Source of the DNA: an uncultured Sunxiuqinia sp. | GTDB taxonomy: Bacteria; Bacteroidota; Bacteroidia; Bacteroidales; Prolixibacteraceae | Length of the DNA: 64,000 nucleotides | Direction of reading: 5' to 3' | NCBI RefSeq assembly: GCF_963678245.1 | Contig: NZ_OY782771.1 | Coordinates: 248,001 to 312,000, forward strand | In this document: piece after piece, positions 55,705-64,000 of the stretch | How positions within the stretch are numbered: the stretch's first letter is position 1 | How the letters are laid out: every line of letters starts with the position of its first letter | The notes under the pieces: model-generated | Databases searched by the model: none | Seen by the model: only the letters and a program-made list of their open reading frames with translations | Told to the model about the DNA's origin: nothing | Program-made: the position numbers and the translations under genes

Positions 55705-58700
55705 GTCGTTGCTTGACCACCACCGGCAATAAACGCTGCCAAATCTGTAAACGGTTCTGGTATGCTAGCTTCATCGTTGATTGAAAGCTCAGACGGACAT
55801 GTTATTATTGGTTCCGTCATGTCGTGAATATTAATTGTTTGTGTTGCTGTCGCGGTATCACCACACAGATCTATAATCTGGTAGGTGCGTGTGACAGTTT
55901 CAGGACATCTCAATCCATCTGAATTTTCAGAAATCATGGTGAATGTACTTTGGTCGAAGCCACATATGCTGTAGCCAAATCCTCCACCGGCAATAAATTC
56001 AGCCAATGTGGTGAATGGTGTAACTAATTCCGAACGACATTCGATGTACTTATCGGGTGAGTCAACCAGATAAGCCGGAACGATTTTGTTGATGATAATC
56101 ACTTGCGGATCAATAGAAGTGTTCCCACAAGCATCACTAATCTCGTAAGTCCGAATAATCGTGTCAGCATTGGCTGACGTATTTGTTATCTCACTGATCA
56201 AATTCAACGAAGCGGTATCGATCTCACAATTGTCAAAGGCTGTTCCACCTTGGGCAGTGAACTTGGCATAGTTATCCGCAGCATCCGGATATGGTGTGCC
56301 GATATTTATCAGCATATTTGCCGGCGCATTGATTGTTGGGGGCTCTTCATCAATCGCTGTAATGAAACGTTTGAGTTCGGCCGTGTTTCCGCAATTATCC
56401 GTAATCGCATAAGTACGATAAACAACAATAGGACACTCTCCTGGTGTTGATATTGTATCATCTGATACATGGTGGAAGTTATTGTAATTTAATCCGCAGT
56501 TGTCTGTTGCTTGCCATCCGTCGGCAGCAAATTCATTATAGTTTTGATATGGTGCCGGAATTTCGCAATCAAAGGTTTGGTTTCCTGGAGCACGTACAAA
56601 TACTGGTCTCTCTGTATCACGAATAGTAACTGTTTGGGTAAACTCGGCAACGTTTCCGCACATGTCTTCAACTGAATATCTTCTTACAATACGTTGGTTA
56701 CATGGTCCACCAATTTGGGCTTCAGTTTGTACGCTAAAGCTAGATGTATTCAATTTACAATCTATGATATCATAGCCATCGGCGCTCAGAAATGCATTAA
56801 GATTTGCAAATGCTGGAGGAGCAGAGCATTGAGCTGTGATATTCGTTGGGCCAACAAAGATTGGTTTAGTCTCATCAATAATTGTAAATGTATAGTCTTT
56901 CACATAGGTATTTCCGCATGAATCGGCCACTTGATAAGTACGGGTAATCGTTTCAGGACAAACTCCACCATCTGATACATCTTCATTAATGACAATGAAT
57001 GTAGTCGGATTGATTCCACAGGTAGGAGTTAAGCTTCCACCAATATCCCCAAATAACTCATTATAGTCATTGAAAAGTACAGGGAGTTCGTCTACACATT
57101 CTGCAGAAATAGTAGTTGGAGGAATCGTGATTGTAACTCCCGTGTCAGAAATAATGATCTGTTGAGTACATTGGTCAATATTACCGCAGGCATCAGCAAT
57201 TTCGTAGATGCGTGTGATGATCTCAGATGTTCCCGCCATCTGTGTTGATTGACTTATAAGCCCGAATGAGCTTTCATCAATAGCACAATTGTCACTTGCT
57301 GATCCTCCGTCTGTTGTAAATGCGGTATAGCTTGCGTATGCAGCCGGAACCGGATCGCTCGTTAATATTGAAATATTTGGAGGACAGTTGATGCTTGGAG
57401 CTTCGTCGTCACGGATAATAATGATTTGCTCACAGCTCACCGTATTTCCACAAACGTCGCTCACTTCATATGTGCGTGTGATGGTTTCCGGGCAGTTTCC
57501 TCCATCCGATGCGTCATTCGAGTTAAAGCTTGCTGGATCAATAGCACAAGGCATATTTACAACTTGTCCGCCTGAGTTCGTAAATTCAGTATAGCTTAAA
57601 TAAGCAGGTGGTAAGTTTCCCGGACAATCTACCTGGATGGTTGTTGGACAAACCAATTCTGCAAGCTGGGTGTAGGAAACCGCTATTTCTTGCGTACAAG
57701 TTGCAACATTTCCACAGTAGTCAGTAATACCATAGGTGCGGCTGATATAAGTAGTGTCACCACTAATTATTTGGTTGCTGGTAACTAATGCAAATGAAGC
57801 CTCATCGATTAGACAGTTGTCACTTGCAGATCCTCCATTGTTGACAAATTCCGAATAGGTTTCGAACACGGTTGGAATTCCCTGACTGATATTTAATGTG
57901 ATATCCGAAGGACACGACATGTCGGGTGCAATCGTGTCGTTCACCACAATGGTTTGGGTGTAGCGAACAGCATTGTCACAGAAATCCAGAATCTCGTAGG
58001 TTCGCTCAATAGTTGTTGGACAGCTATTGGTCAGTATATTTTCGTTATATAGGTGGAAACTATTTGGATCAATTCCACAATTGTCAGTAGCTAGTCCTCC
58101 GGCAGCAACAAACTCGGTGTAGTTCTGGTAGGCGTTCGGAGTTGAACAATTTGTATTGATATCGACTGGAACTGAATCAAAGTCTGGAGCAACGGTATCG
58201 TCAACAATAATCAATTGCTGACAACTACGTACACTACCACAATCATCAATGAATTGGTATTCGCGGGTGATGGTTTCAGGACAAGTTAATCCATTCGATG
58301 TATCTCCAATAAATTGGAAAATCACATTGTTGATGTCACAAGTTCCAGTAACTGATCCACCTCCGGCAACATATTCTGCAATACTTGCATATGGGGAAGG
58401 AATTGCGTCTGAACAGTCAACCGTAATGTTTGGAGGACATGAGATTGCTAGGTCAGAACTGAAACGAACTGTCATGGTATGCTCGCACTGATTGATATTT
58501 CCACAGGCATCAGCAATTTCATATAAACGGGTAATCACTTCAGGGTTGCTATTTCCATCTGAAGTCTCAGATACCAGTCTGAATGATAAAGTATCCAATT
58601 GGCAATTGTCTGAAGCCATCCCTCCTGCTATCAAGAATTCATCAAGAGTTGTACTCGTTGCAGGCAATTCAACCTGGAAGTCATAAGTTACATTTCCAGG

Positions 58701-61700
58701 ACAACTGATAACCGGTGCAATACTGTCATTCACATAAATTTGTTGGGTTACGACTGATGTGTTTCCACATTCATCTTCTAATTGATAAGTGCGTGTTACC
58801 ATTCCGTTACAGATTGCTGCAGGATCATCTCCGATGAAGCTCACCGTTACAGGTCCACCACATGATGCCAATTCTCCGGTTACATTGCTGATGTTCGGAG
58901 CCGGAATAGCGTCGTAACAAGCATATGGCCCTAGATCAGGCAATGCGCCTGTTGTCGGTGGAGTGGTGTTTTCAATCTGAATTTCCTGGGTAATTTCAGA
59001 TGTATTACCACATTCATCAACCAAACGATAGGTTCGGATAACTGTTCCTGAACAACCAGGATCAGCACTGTCACCTGTGTGAGAAACAGTAACATTGAAA
59101 CCACAAGCCGCCGTGATGCCGGTAACATCATTAGTATTGGCTGGCGGTATTTCCGAATAACAATTAAATGGTCCTAAAATTGGCATCGGGTCAGCTGTTG
59201 GCGGCTCGTCGTTTTCAATGTTAATAATTTGATCTAACAATAGGTAATTTCCACATTCGTCTTCAATGCGATAGGTTCGTGTAACAATACCAGAACATCC
59301 GTTGAAATTGCTATCACCAACATAAGTTACTGTAACCGGAAGTTCACAATATCCACGTTCGTTGATTACATCGGCGGTGTCGGCTGCCGGTATATCAGCT
59401 TCGCAATTGAATGGACCCAATGCCGGCATTGGATCAGCAGTTGGTGCAATGGTATTGGCAATAGTTATTGTCTGAGTAATTAAAGCATAGTTTCCGCAAT
59501 CATCTTCAATTCGATAGGTGCGAATCACGGTTCCGAAACATCCCGGATCATCAGAGTCAGATTCGAAAGTTACAGTTACTGTTGAGGCGCAATTATCGCT
59601 TTCGCCCGTTACGTCTTCAATGTTTGGAACAGGAGCATCAGCATAACAATTGTATGGGCCGATAGCTGGTAGCGGATCAGCTGTCGGTGGTGTTTCATCA
59701 TTAACAGTTATTTGCTGTGTAATTTCAGTTGAATTTCCACATTCATCAGTAATTGAATAAGTTCGGGTTACTATTCCTGAACAACCTGATTCACTTGAAT
59801 CACCAACAAAATTCACATAAACGGTATCGCTACAATTATCCGCAGCACCGGTTATCAACGAAATGTCTGGAGCAGGAACATCAGCGAAACAAGAATATGG
59901 ACCAATGGAAGCAAGGGAATTTGCTGTTGGGGCAACGGTATCAATCACATGAATCAACTGAGTGAATGTTGTTGAATTTCCGCAGTCGTCGGTCGCAGTC
60001 CATGTGCGTTCCAGTGTATAATTATAGGCACAAAGTACGTCTGATGAATTTTCTCCGGTAAATACAATATTCACATTCGAACAGTTGTCTGTCGCTACAA
60101 CGTCTGATCCAATAGTTGCTATCGGTGGAATCTCGTCACAATTCACGGTTAAATCGAACGGATAGATCGCGAATATCGGTGCATCTTCGTCTGGCAATAC
60201 ATTGAATGTTTGCGTTAACATTGCAGCATTTCCACAATCATCGGTAGCTGTCCAGCGATAAGTTATAGCATAGCCATCACATACATCAACCGTGTATGGA
60301 TCAATACTAGCTACAGCAATGATGAGGTCTCCACCATCAATTGCTGTCAGGGTTTCTTGCGTTGGCAACGGATCGTTGCAATTGATATCGGCAATTGGTG
60401 TTGGCTGATCCAGGAATATCGGCGGATCAACATCCGGTAACACATTAAATGTGCGTGTAACTTCAGCAACGTTACCACATTCGTCAAAAATTGTCCAGCG
60501 GTAAGTTACAGCATAACCATTGCAAATATCTTCGGTGTAAGGATCAACGGTTGCATAAACCAAGTAGGTCGAGTCACCATCTATCGCTGTTAGTATTTCA
60601 GGTGTTGGCCAAGGATCATTACTGTTGATGTCGGGTATTGGATCAGGCAGCTTCACAAATACCGGAGGATCATTATCCGGCAATACATTGAATGTTTGCG
60701 TAACTGAAACTGTATTTCCACACAGGTCAGTTGCAGTCCAACGATAAGTAACACTGTAGCCGTTACAAATATCTTCAACATACGGATCAATTGATTGGGT
60801 AACAATAGCATCACCGCAATCATCACTGGCAGTTAATGTTTCCTGCGCCGGTAGCGGCTCATCATAATTGATGTCTGCAATTGGTTGAGGCTGCTGATAA
60901 AATGTTGGGCTTTCGCTGTCTGGCAGTACATCAAAGGTTTGAGTCAACGACATGCTGTTGCCACACTCATCAGTAGCAGTCCAACGATAAGTAATTGTGT
61001 AACCATTACAATGATCTTCAGTAAATGGATCAATACTTGGAATAACCGTAATGTCGCTACAATTATCTGTTGCCGTAAGAACTTCTTGCGCTGGTAATGT
61101 TTCGTAACAAGCGATGTCTTCAATTGGCGATGGCGTATTTTCGAATACCGGAGCTTGGGTATCTGGTAATACGTTGAAGGTTTGAGTAACCGAAATTGAA
61201 TTTCCACACTCATCAGTAGCAGTCCAACGATAAGTAACGGCGTATCCTTTACATGGATCTTCGGTGTATGGATCGATAGATGTCGCTATTATAACAGAAC
61301 CGCACTCATCAGAAGCTGTTAATGTTTCCTGACTTGGGAGTGGCTGACTACAGGTAATATCCGCAATAGTTGAAGGTGTTCCATCAAATTGAGGAGCTCT
61401 TGTATCTTGCAGAATGATTTCCTGAGTTCCGGTGATTGAGTTGCCACAATGATCAGTGACCGTGTAAGTTCTTGTAATTGTTTCGGTACAGCTGCTTCCG
61501 TCGGTAACATCAATGTAAGTTATCTCATTCAGGTTACACTGATCAAAAGCCAATCCACCTTCAGTAATTAGTTGTGCAAGTGTAATGGTTACTTCGGTTG
61601 TGCTGAATGCCAGGTTACTATGTCCGGTAACTGTCGGATCATTAATTTCTGACGGATCACAAGCTTCCAATGTAATTGAAGGAGGAGTGGTCATCGTTGG

Positions 61701-64000
61701 ATTCGTGGTGTCTCCAATTCGGATTCTCTGAGTTTCAGTGCTTACATTTCCACAATCGTCGGTTGCTGTGAAGGTACGCGTAATCGTTTCAGGACAAGAT
61801 GCTCCGTCTGTTACATCGATATAAGTGATTGAGCTCAAGAGGCAGTTGTCTGAAACGGTTCCACCTTCGTTTTGAAGTTGGGTGATATTGATTGTTGTTT
61901 CTGTTGTACTGAATGGTAATGATGACGCTCCCGCAATGGATGAATCACCAATATCTGAAGGATCACAAGCTTCCAATTCAATGTCAGACGGAGCTGCAAG
62001 TTGTGGTGCAATGGTGTCATCGATGGTTATTTGTTGAATCACAAGTATTGAATTTCCACAATCGTCAGTCACCTGATAAGTACGTGTAATAATTTCAGGG
62101 CAATGGCCATTATCTGAAACATCACTTACAAAAGTTACAACTGGATTTACCGTACAATTGTCAGTAGCATCGGCTACAACAGAAACATCAAACGCCGGCA
62201 CATCGCCGCTACATTGAACAGCGATGGCTACCGGGTTTGAAGCAGTTGGAGCGATAGTGTCAATCACGGTAATGATTTGTCCATGGTCCGTGGAATTACC
62301 GCAATCGTCGGTTAACGTCCAGGTGCGTGATATAATTATTTCGCCTTCGCAAGTTCCTGATGCCTCAATGTCGGTAAAGGCGGCTTGCAGATTGGCTGAA
62401 CAATTATCATTTTCATCGGTCACATCTCCGGTAATGGAAACTGTGGCATCGTAAATACAGTTATTGTCTTTGTAAATTGTAATATCCGCTGGTGCAGTAA
62501 ATGTTGGCCTAGTGTTATCTTCAACAGTAAAGCTTGCTACTGCAGAAGCGATCAATCCGCATTCATTTTCAGCAATGAATATCGCATCAACAGAATAAGT
62601 ACCACCGCAAAGCTCAGTCCGTGTCGTATCGATTGACCAGCTAATATTGGCGCAATCATCTGTTGCTCCAGCGCCACCAAAGTTATTTAACCAGTTTTGC
62701 AGATCGGTTGTATTGCCGTTACCATCACATTCAACAGTCAAATCCGTTGGATTGACATCGATCGTCGGTGGAGTATTGTCAATCACTGTGAAGGTTGCAG
62801 TTGCAATAGTTGATAACCCACATTCATCTGAAGCCGTAAATCGTGCATCAATTGAATAAGTCCGACCGCAAAGCTCGGTGCGCGTTGTGTCGAATGACCA
62901 GGTAACTTTGCTACAATCATCCGATTCAACTACGCCACCAATATTATTGAGCCAATCTTGCAAGTCAGCAATATTGCCCGCACCATCACATTCAACCGTT
63001 CTGTCGGATGGAGCAACAGTGATCACCGGTGGAGTGGTGTCTATGACATTGAAGGTAGCTACAGCCGAAACGACTAGTCCACACTCGTCTTCAGCCGTGA
63101 AAGTAGCATCCATTCGATAAGTTTTTCCGCAAAGTTCAGTTCTTACGGTATCAATTGACCACGTGATATTGCTACAAGCATCAGAAACGGACGCACCGGC
63201 AAAATTATCTAACCAAGCTTGTAATTCTGCAGTATTTCCAGCGCCATCGCATTGAACAGTTTTGTTTTGTGGATCAACACTGATTATCGGTGGAGTCGTG
63301 TCTTCCACTGTAAATGTGGCAGTAGCTGAAATAGTCCATCCACATTCGTCCTGCCCGGTGAATGTTGCAACAACTTGATAAGTGCCGCCACAGAAGTCAG
63401 TTCTGCTTGTATCGATTGACCAAGTGAAATTGCTACAAGCATCAGTAATCGTAGCACCACCAAAGTTGTCCAGCCAGTTTTGCAGGTCAGTTGTGTTGCC
63501 GGCGCCATCGCACTCAACAGTTAAGTCCGAAGGATCGACACTGAATACCGGTGGGGTAGTGTCTTCTACTGTGAATGTTGCTACGGCTGACACATTCCAA
63601 CCACATCCGTCTTCAGCGGTGAATGTTGCTTCAACCTGGTAAGTGCTACCACAGAAGTTTGTTCTTGTTGTGTCAATCGACCAGCTTACGCTGCTGCAAT
63701 TGTCCGTAGCATTTGCACCACCGAAGTTATCCAACCAGTTTTGCAGATCGGTTGTATTTCCTGCACCGTCACACTCTACGGTTAAATCTTGTGGGCTGAC
63801 ATCAATAGTTGGTGGAATTGTATCCAGCACATCAATGGTTTGTTGATAGCTAATTGCATGTCCGCAAACTACGGTGGTATCCCAAGTGATTGTAATTGTA
63901 CCACCGCAATCATCGTATTGCTCATCAATTTGTGCTTGTACCATACCCGAAATCTCACAAGCGCCTGTTTCACCGTTCGAATAAGTTATTGGCTGAATCG
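55689..64000 (-). CDS. Giant HYR-repeat adhesin, N-terminal repeat region (5' end beyond window; frameshifted at 3' end)
   Basis: The frame is open from the window edge (the ATG at 63944 is internal) to a TGA at 55691-55689, about 2770 residues. It is built of ~80-residue immunoglobulin-like HYR domains, each with paired cysteines and the block DxCGN before the next domain. Blocks in order are five copies of a LTVECDGAGN type, two mixed domains and two LEACDPS-type domains. Five copies of a TP-IADI / YRWTATDECGN / FNVLPD type follow, then a single domain, five copies of a P-LGP-C type, and about a dozen P-Y-EF-AGG-ASDNC type copies. The last copy is cut by a frameshift; the neighbouring frame resumes at DNCGLVNETF. 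It is likely an exported, disulfide-rich surface adhesin. Confidence 0.9.
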   Translation of the reverse strand, partial: IQPITYSNGETGACEISGMVQAQIDEQYDDCGGTITITWDTTVVCGHAISYQQTIDVLDTIPPTIDVSPQDLTVECDGAGNTTDLQNWLDNFGGANATDNCSSVSWSIDTTRTNFCGSTYQVEATFTAEDGCGWNVSAVATFTVEDTTPPVFSVDPSDLTVECDGAGNTTDLQNWLDNFGGATITDACSNFTWSIDTSRTDFCGGTYQVVATFTGQDECGWTISATATFTVEDTTPPIISVDPQNKTVQCDGAGNTAELQAWLDNFAGASVSDACSNITWSIDTVRTELCGKTYRMDATFTAEDECGLVVSAVATFNVIDTTPPVITVAPSDRTVECDGAGNIADLQDWLNNIGGVVESDDCSKVTWSFDTTRTELCGRTYSIDARFTASDECGLSTIATATFTVIDNTPPTIDVNPTDLTVECDGNGNTTDLQNWLNNFGGAGATDDCANISWSIDTTRTELCGGTYSVDAIFIAENECGLIASAVASFTVEDNTRPTFTAPADITIYKDNNCIYDATVSITGDVTDENDNCSANLQAAFTDIEASGTCEGEIIISRTWTLTDDCGNSTDHGQIITVIDTIAPTASNPVAIAVQCSGDVPAFDVSVVADATDNCTVNPVVTFVSDVSDNGHCPEIITRTYQVTDDCGNSILVIQQITIDDTIAPQLAAPSDIELEACDPSDIGDSSIAGASSLPFSTTETTINITQLQNEGGTVSDNCLLSSITYIDVTDGASCPETITRTFTATDDCGNVSTETQRIRIGDTTNPTMTTPPSITLEACDPSEINDPTVTGHSNLAFSTTEVTITLAQLITEGGLAFDQCNLNEITYIDVTDGSSCTETITRTYTVTDHCGNSITGTQEIILQDTRAPQFDGTPSTIADITCSQPLPSQETLTASDECGSVIIATSIDPYTEDPCKGYAVTYRWTATDECGNSISVTQTFNVLPDTQAPVFENTPSPIEDIACYETLPAQEVLTATDNCSDITVIPSIDPFTEDHCNGYTITYRWTATDECGNSMSLTQTFDVLPDSESPTFYQQPQPIADINYDEPLPAQETLTASDDCGDAIVTQSIDPYVEDICNGYSVTYRWTATDLCGNTVSVTQTFNVLPDNDPPVFVKLPDPIPDINSNDPWPTPEILTAIDGDSTYLVYATVDPYTEDICNGYAVTYRWTIFDECGNVAEVTRTFNVLPDVDPPIFLDQPTPIADINCNDPLPTQETLTAIDGGDLIIAVASIDPYTVDVCDGYAITYRWTATDDCGNAAMLTQTFNVLPDEDAPIFAIYPFDLTVNCDEIPPIATIGSDVVATDNCSNVNIVFTGENSSDVLCAYNYTLERTWTATDDCGNSTTFTQLIHVIDTVAPTANSLASIGPYSCFADVPAPDISLITGAADNCSDTVYVNFVGDSSESGCSGIVTRTYSITDECGNSTEITQQITVNDETPPTADPLPAIGPYNCYADAPVPNIEDVTGESDNCASTVTVTFESDSDDPGCFGTVIRTYRIEDDCGNYALITQTITIANTIAPTADPMPALGPFNCEADIPAADTADVINERGYCELPVTVTYVGDSNFNGCSGIVTRTYRIEDECGNYLLLDQIINIENDEPPTADPMPILGPFNCYSEIPPANTNDVTGITAACGFNVTVSHTGDSADPGCSGTVIRTYRLVDECGNTSEITQEIQIENTTPPTTGALPDLGPYACYDAIPAPNISNVTGELASCGGPVTVSFIGDDPAAICNGMVTRTYQLEDECGNTSVVTQQIYVNDSIAPVISCPGNVTYDFQVELPATSTTLDEFLIAGGMASDNCQLDTLSFRLVSETSDGNSNPEVITRLYEIADACGNINQCEHTMTVRFSSDLAISCPPNITVDCSDAIPSPYASIAEYVAGGGSVTGTCDINNVIFQFIGDTSNGLTCPETITREYQFIDDCGSVRSCQQLIIVDDTVAPDFDSVPVDINTNCSTPNAYQNYTEFVAAGGLATDNCGIDPNSFHLYNENILTNSCPTTIERTYEILDFCDNAVRYTQTIVVNDTIAPDMSCPSDITLNISQGIPTVFETYSEFVNNGGSASDNCLIDEASFALVTSNQIISGDTTYISRTYGITDYCGNVATCTQEIAVSYTQLAELVCPTTIQVDCPGNLPPAYLSYTEFTNSGGQVVNMPCAIDPASFNSNDASDGGNCPETITRTYEVSDVCGNTVSCEQIIIIRDDEAPSINCPPNISILTSDPVPAAYASYTAFTTDGGSASDNCAIDESSFGLISQSTQMAGTSEIITRIYEIADACGNIDQCTQQIIISDTGVTITIPPTTISAECVDELPVLFNDYNELFGDIGGSLTPTCGINPTTFIVINEDVSDGGVCPETITRTYQVADSCGNTYVKDYTFTIIDETKPIFVGPTNITAQCSAPPAFANLNAFLSADGYDIIDCKLNTSSFSVQTEAQIGGPCNQRIVRRYSVEDMCGNVAEFTQTVTIRDTERPVFVRAPGNQTFDCEIPAPYQNYNEFAADGWQATDNCGLNYNNFHHVSDDTISTPGECPIVVYRTYAITDNCGNTAELKRFITAIDEEPPTINAPANMLINIGTPYPDAADNYAKFTAQGGTAFDNCEIDTASLNLISEITNTSANADTIIRTYEISDACGNTSIDPQVIIINKIVPAYLVDSPDKYIECRSELVTPFTTLAEFIAGGGFGYSICGFDQSTFTMISENSDGLRCPETVTRTYQIIDLCGDTATATQTINIHDMTEPIITCPSELSINDEASIPEPFTDLAAFIAGGGQATTIADW

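Noticed and set aside
55689-64000. CRISPR array or tandem DNA satellite suggested by regular ~240 bp periodicity
   Set aside because: The periodicity is that of coding HYR domains with diverged sequence; there are no short identical repeats with unique spacers.
1-64000. tRNA, rRNA or riboswitch genes
   Set aside because: I looked in the larger gaps for T-arm and conserved rRNA or riboswitch cores and saw none; a covariance search would be needed to exclude small RNAs.

Overview
The window comes from a member of the Bacteroidota, most likely an environmental Marinilabiliales/Prolixibacteraceae-type bacterium. The order is inferred; the phylum is well supported. The evidence is a fused MurF-alanine racemase, a GldB-like gliding lipoprotein near a glutamine-dependent NAD synthetase, a PorP/SprF protein beside a giant adhesin with a gliding-motility-type C-terminal sorting domain (type IX secretion), many lipoproteins with short lipoboxes, few Shine-Dalgarno sequences and AT-rich spacers. 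Layout: 1-624 is the tail of a six-hairpin glycosidase-like gene. 625-7120 is a loosely packed accessory stretch of small orphan genes (two unknown membrane proteins, a TlpA-like thioredoxin protein, a ClbS/DfsB-type protein, a YIP1-type protein, a truncated NIPSNAP protein). It carries three copies of a ~77 bp imperfect repeat. 7121-9134 has an MltF-like lytic transglycosylase and a GyrI-like gene broken by a one-base frameshift. 9706-16663 holds two overlapping sensory genes: a CheB-CheR-multi-PAS histidine kinase and a PAS hybrid kinase with a receiver domain. 16920-20244 has a Crp/Fnr regulator divergent from a pair of unknown lipoproteins with a perfect 16 bp palindrome upstream. 20513-36016 is one minus-strand run of seven export genes: ABC ATPase, ABC-2 permease fused to an M1-peptidase-like ectodomain, TolC-like protein, membrane fusion protein, RND permease, a second RND permease fused to an extra membrane segment and an ABC ATPase, and a last ABC-2 permease. 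This hybrid ABC/RND cluster is the most unusual system in the window. 36479-49487 is mostly housekeeping: a secreted TonB_C protein, MscS channel, SDR, GldB-like lipoprotein, a decayed gene, PorT-like barrel, NadE, a second Crp/Fnr regulator, MurF-Alr, thymidine kinase, a hypothetical gene, RsmI and a HAD phosphatase. 49838-51883 has a Cu/Zn superoxide dismutase and an intact IS256-family insertion sequence with matched terminal repeats and an 8 bp target duplication. 52007-64000 holds PorP/SprF and a giant HYR-type repeat adhesin that runs off the window; a single-base frameshift separates its repeat region from its type IX sorting domain. Several genes show fresh decay (two one-base frameshifts, one in-frame stop, one truncation, one apparent 60 bp in-frame insertion). 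That points either to active genome erosion or, at the homopolymer site, to a sequencing or assembly error.
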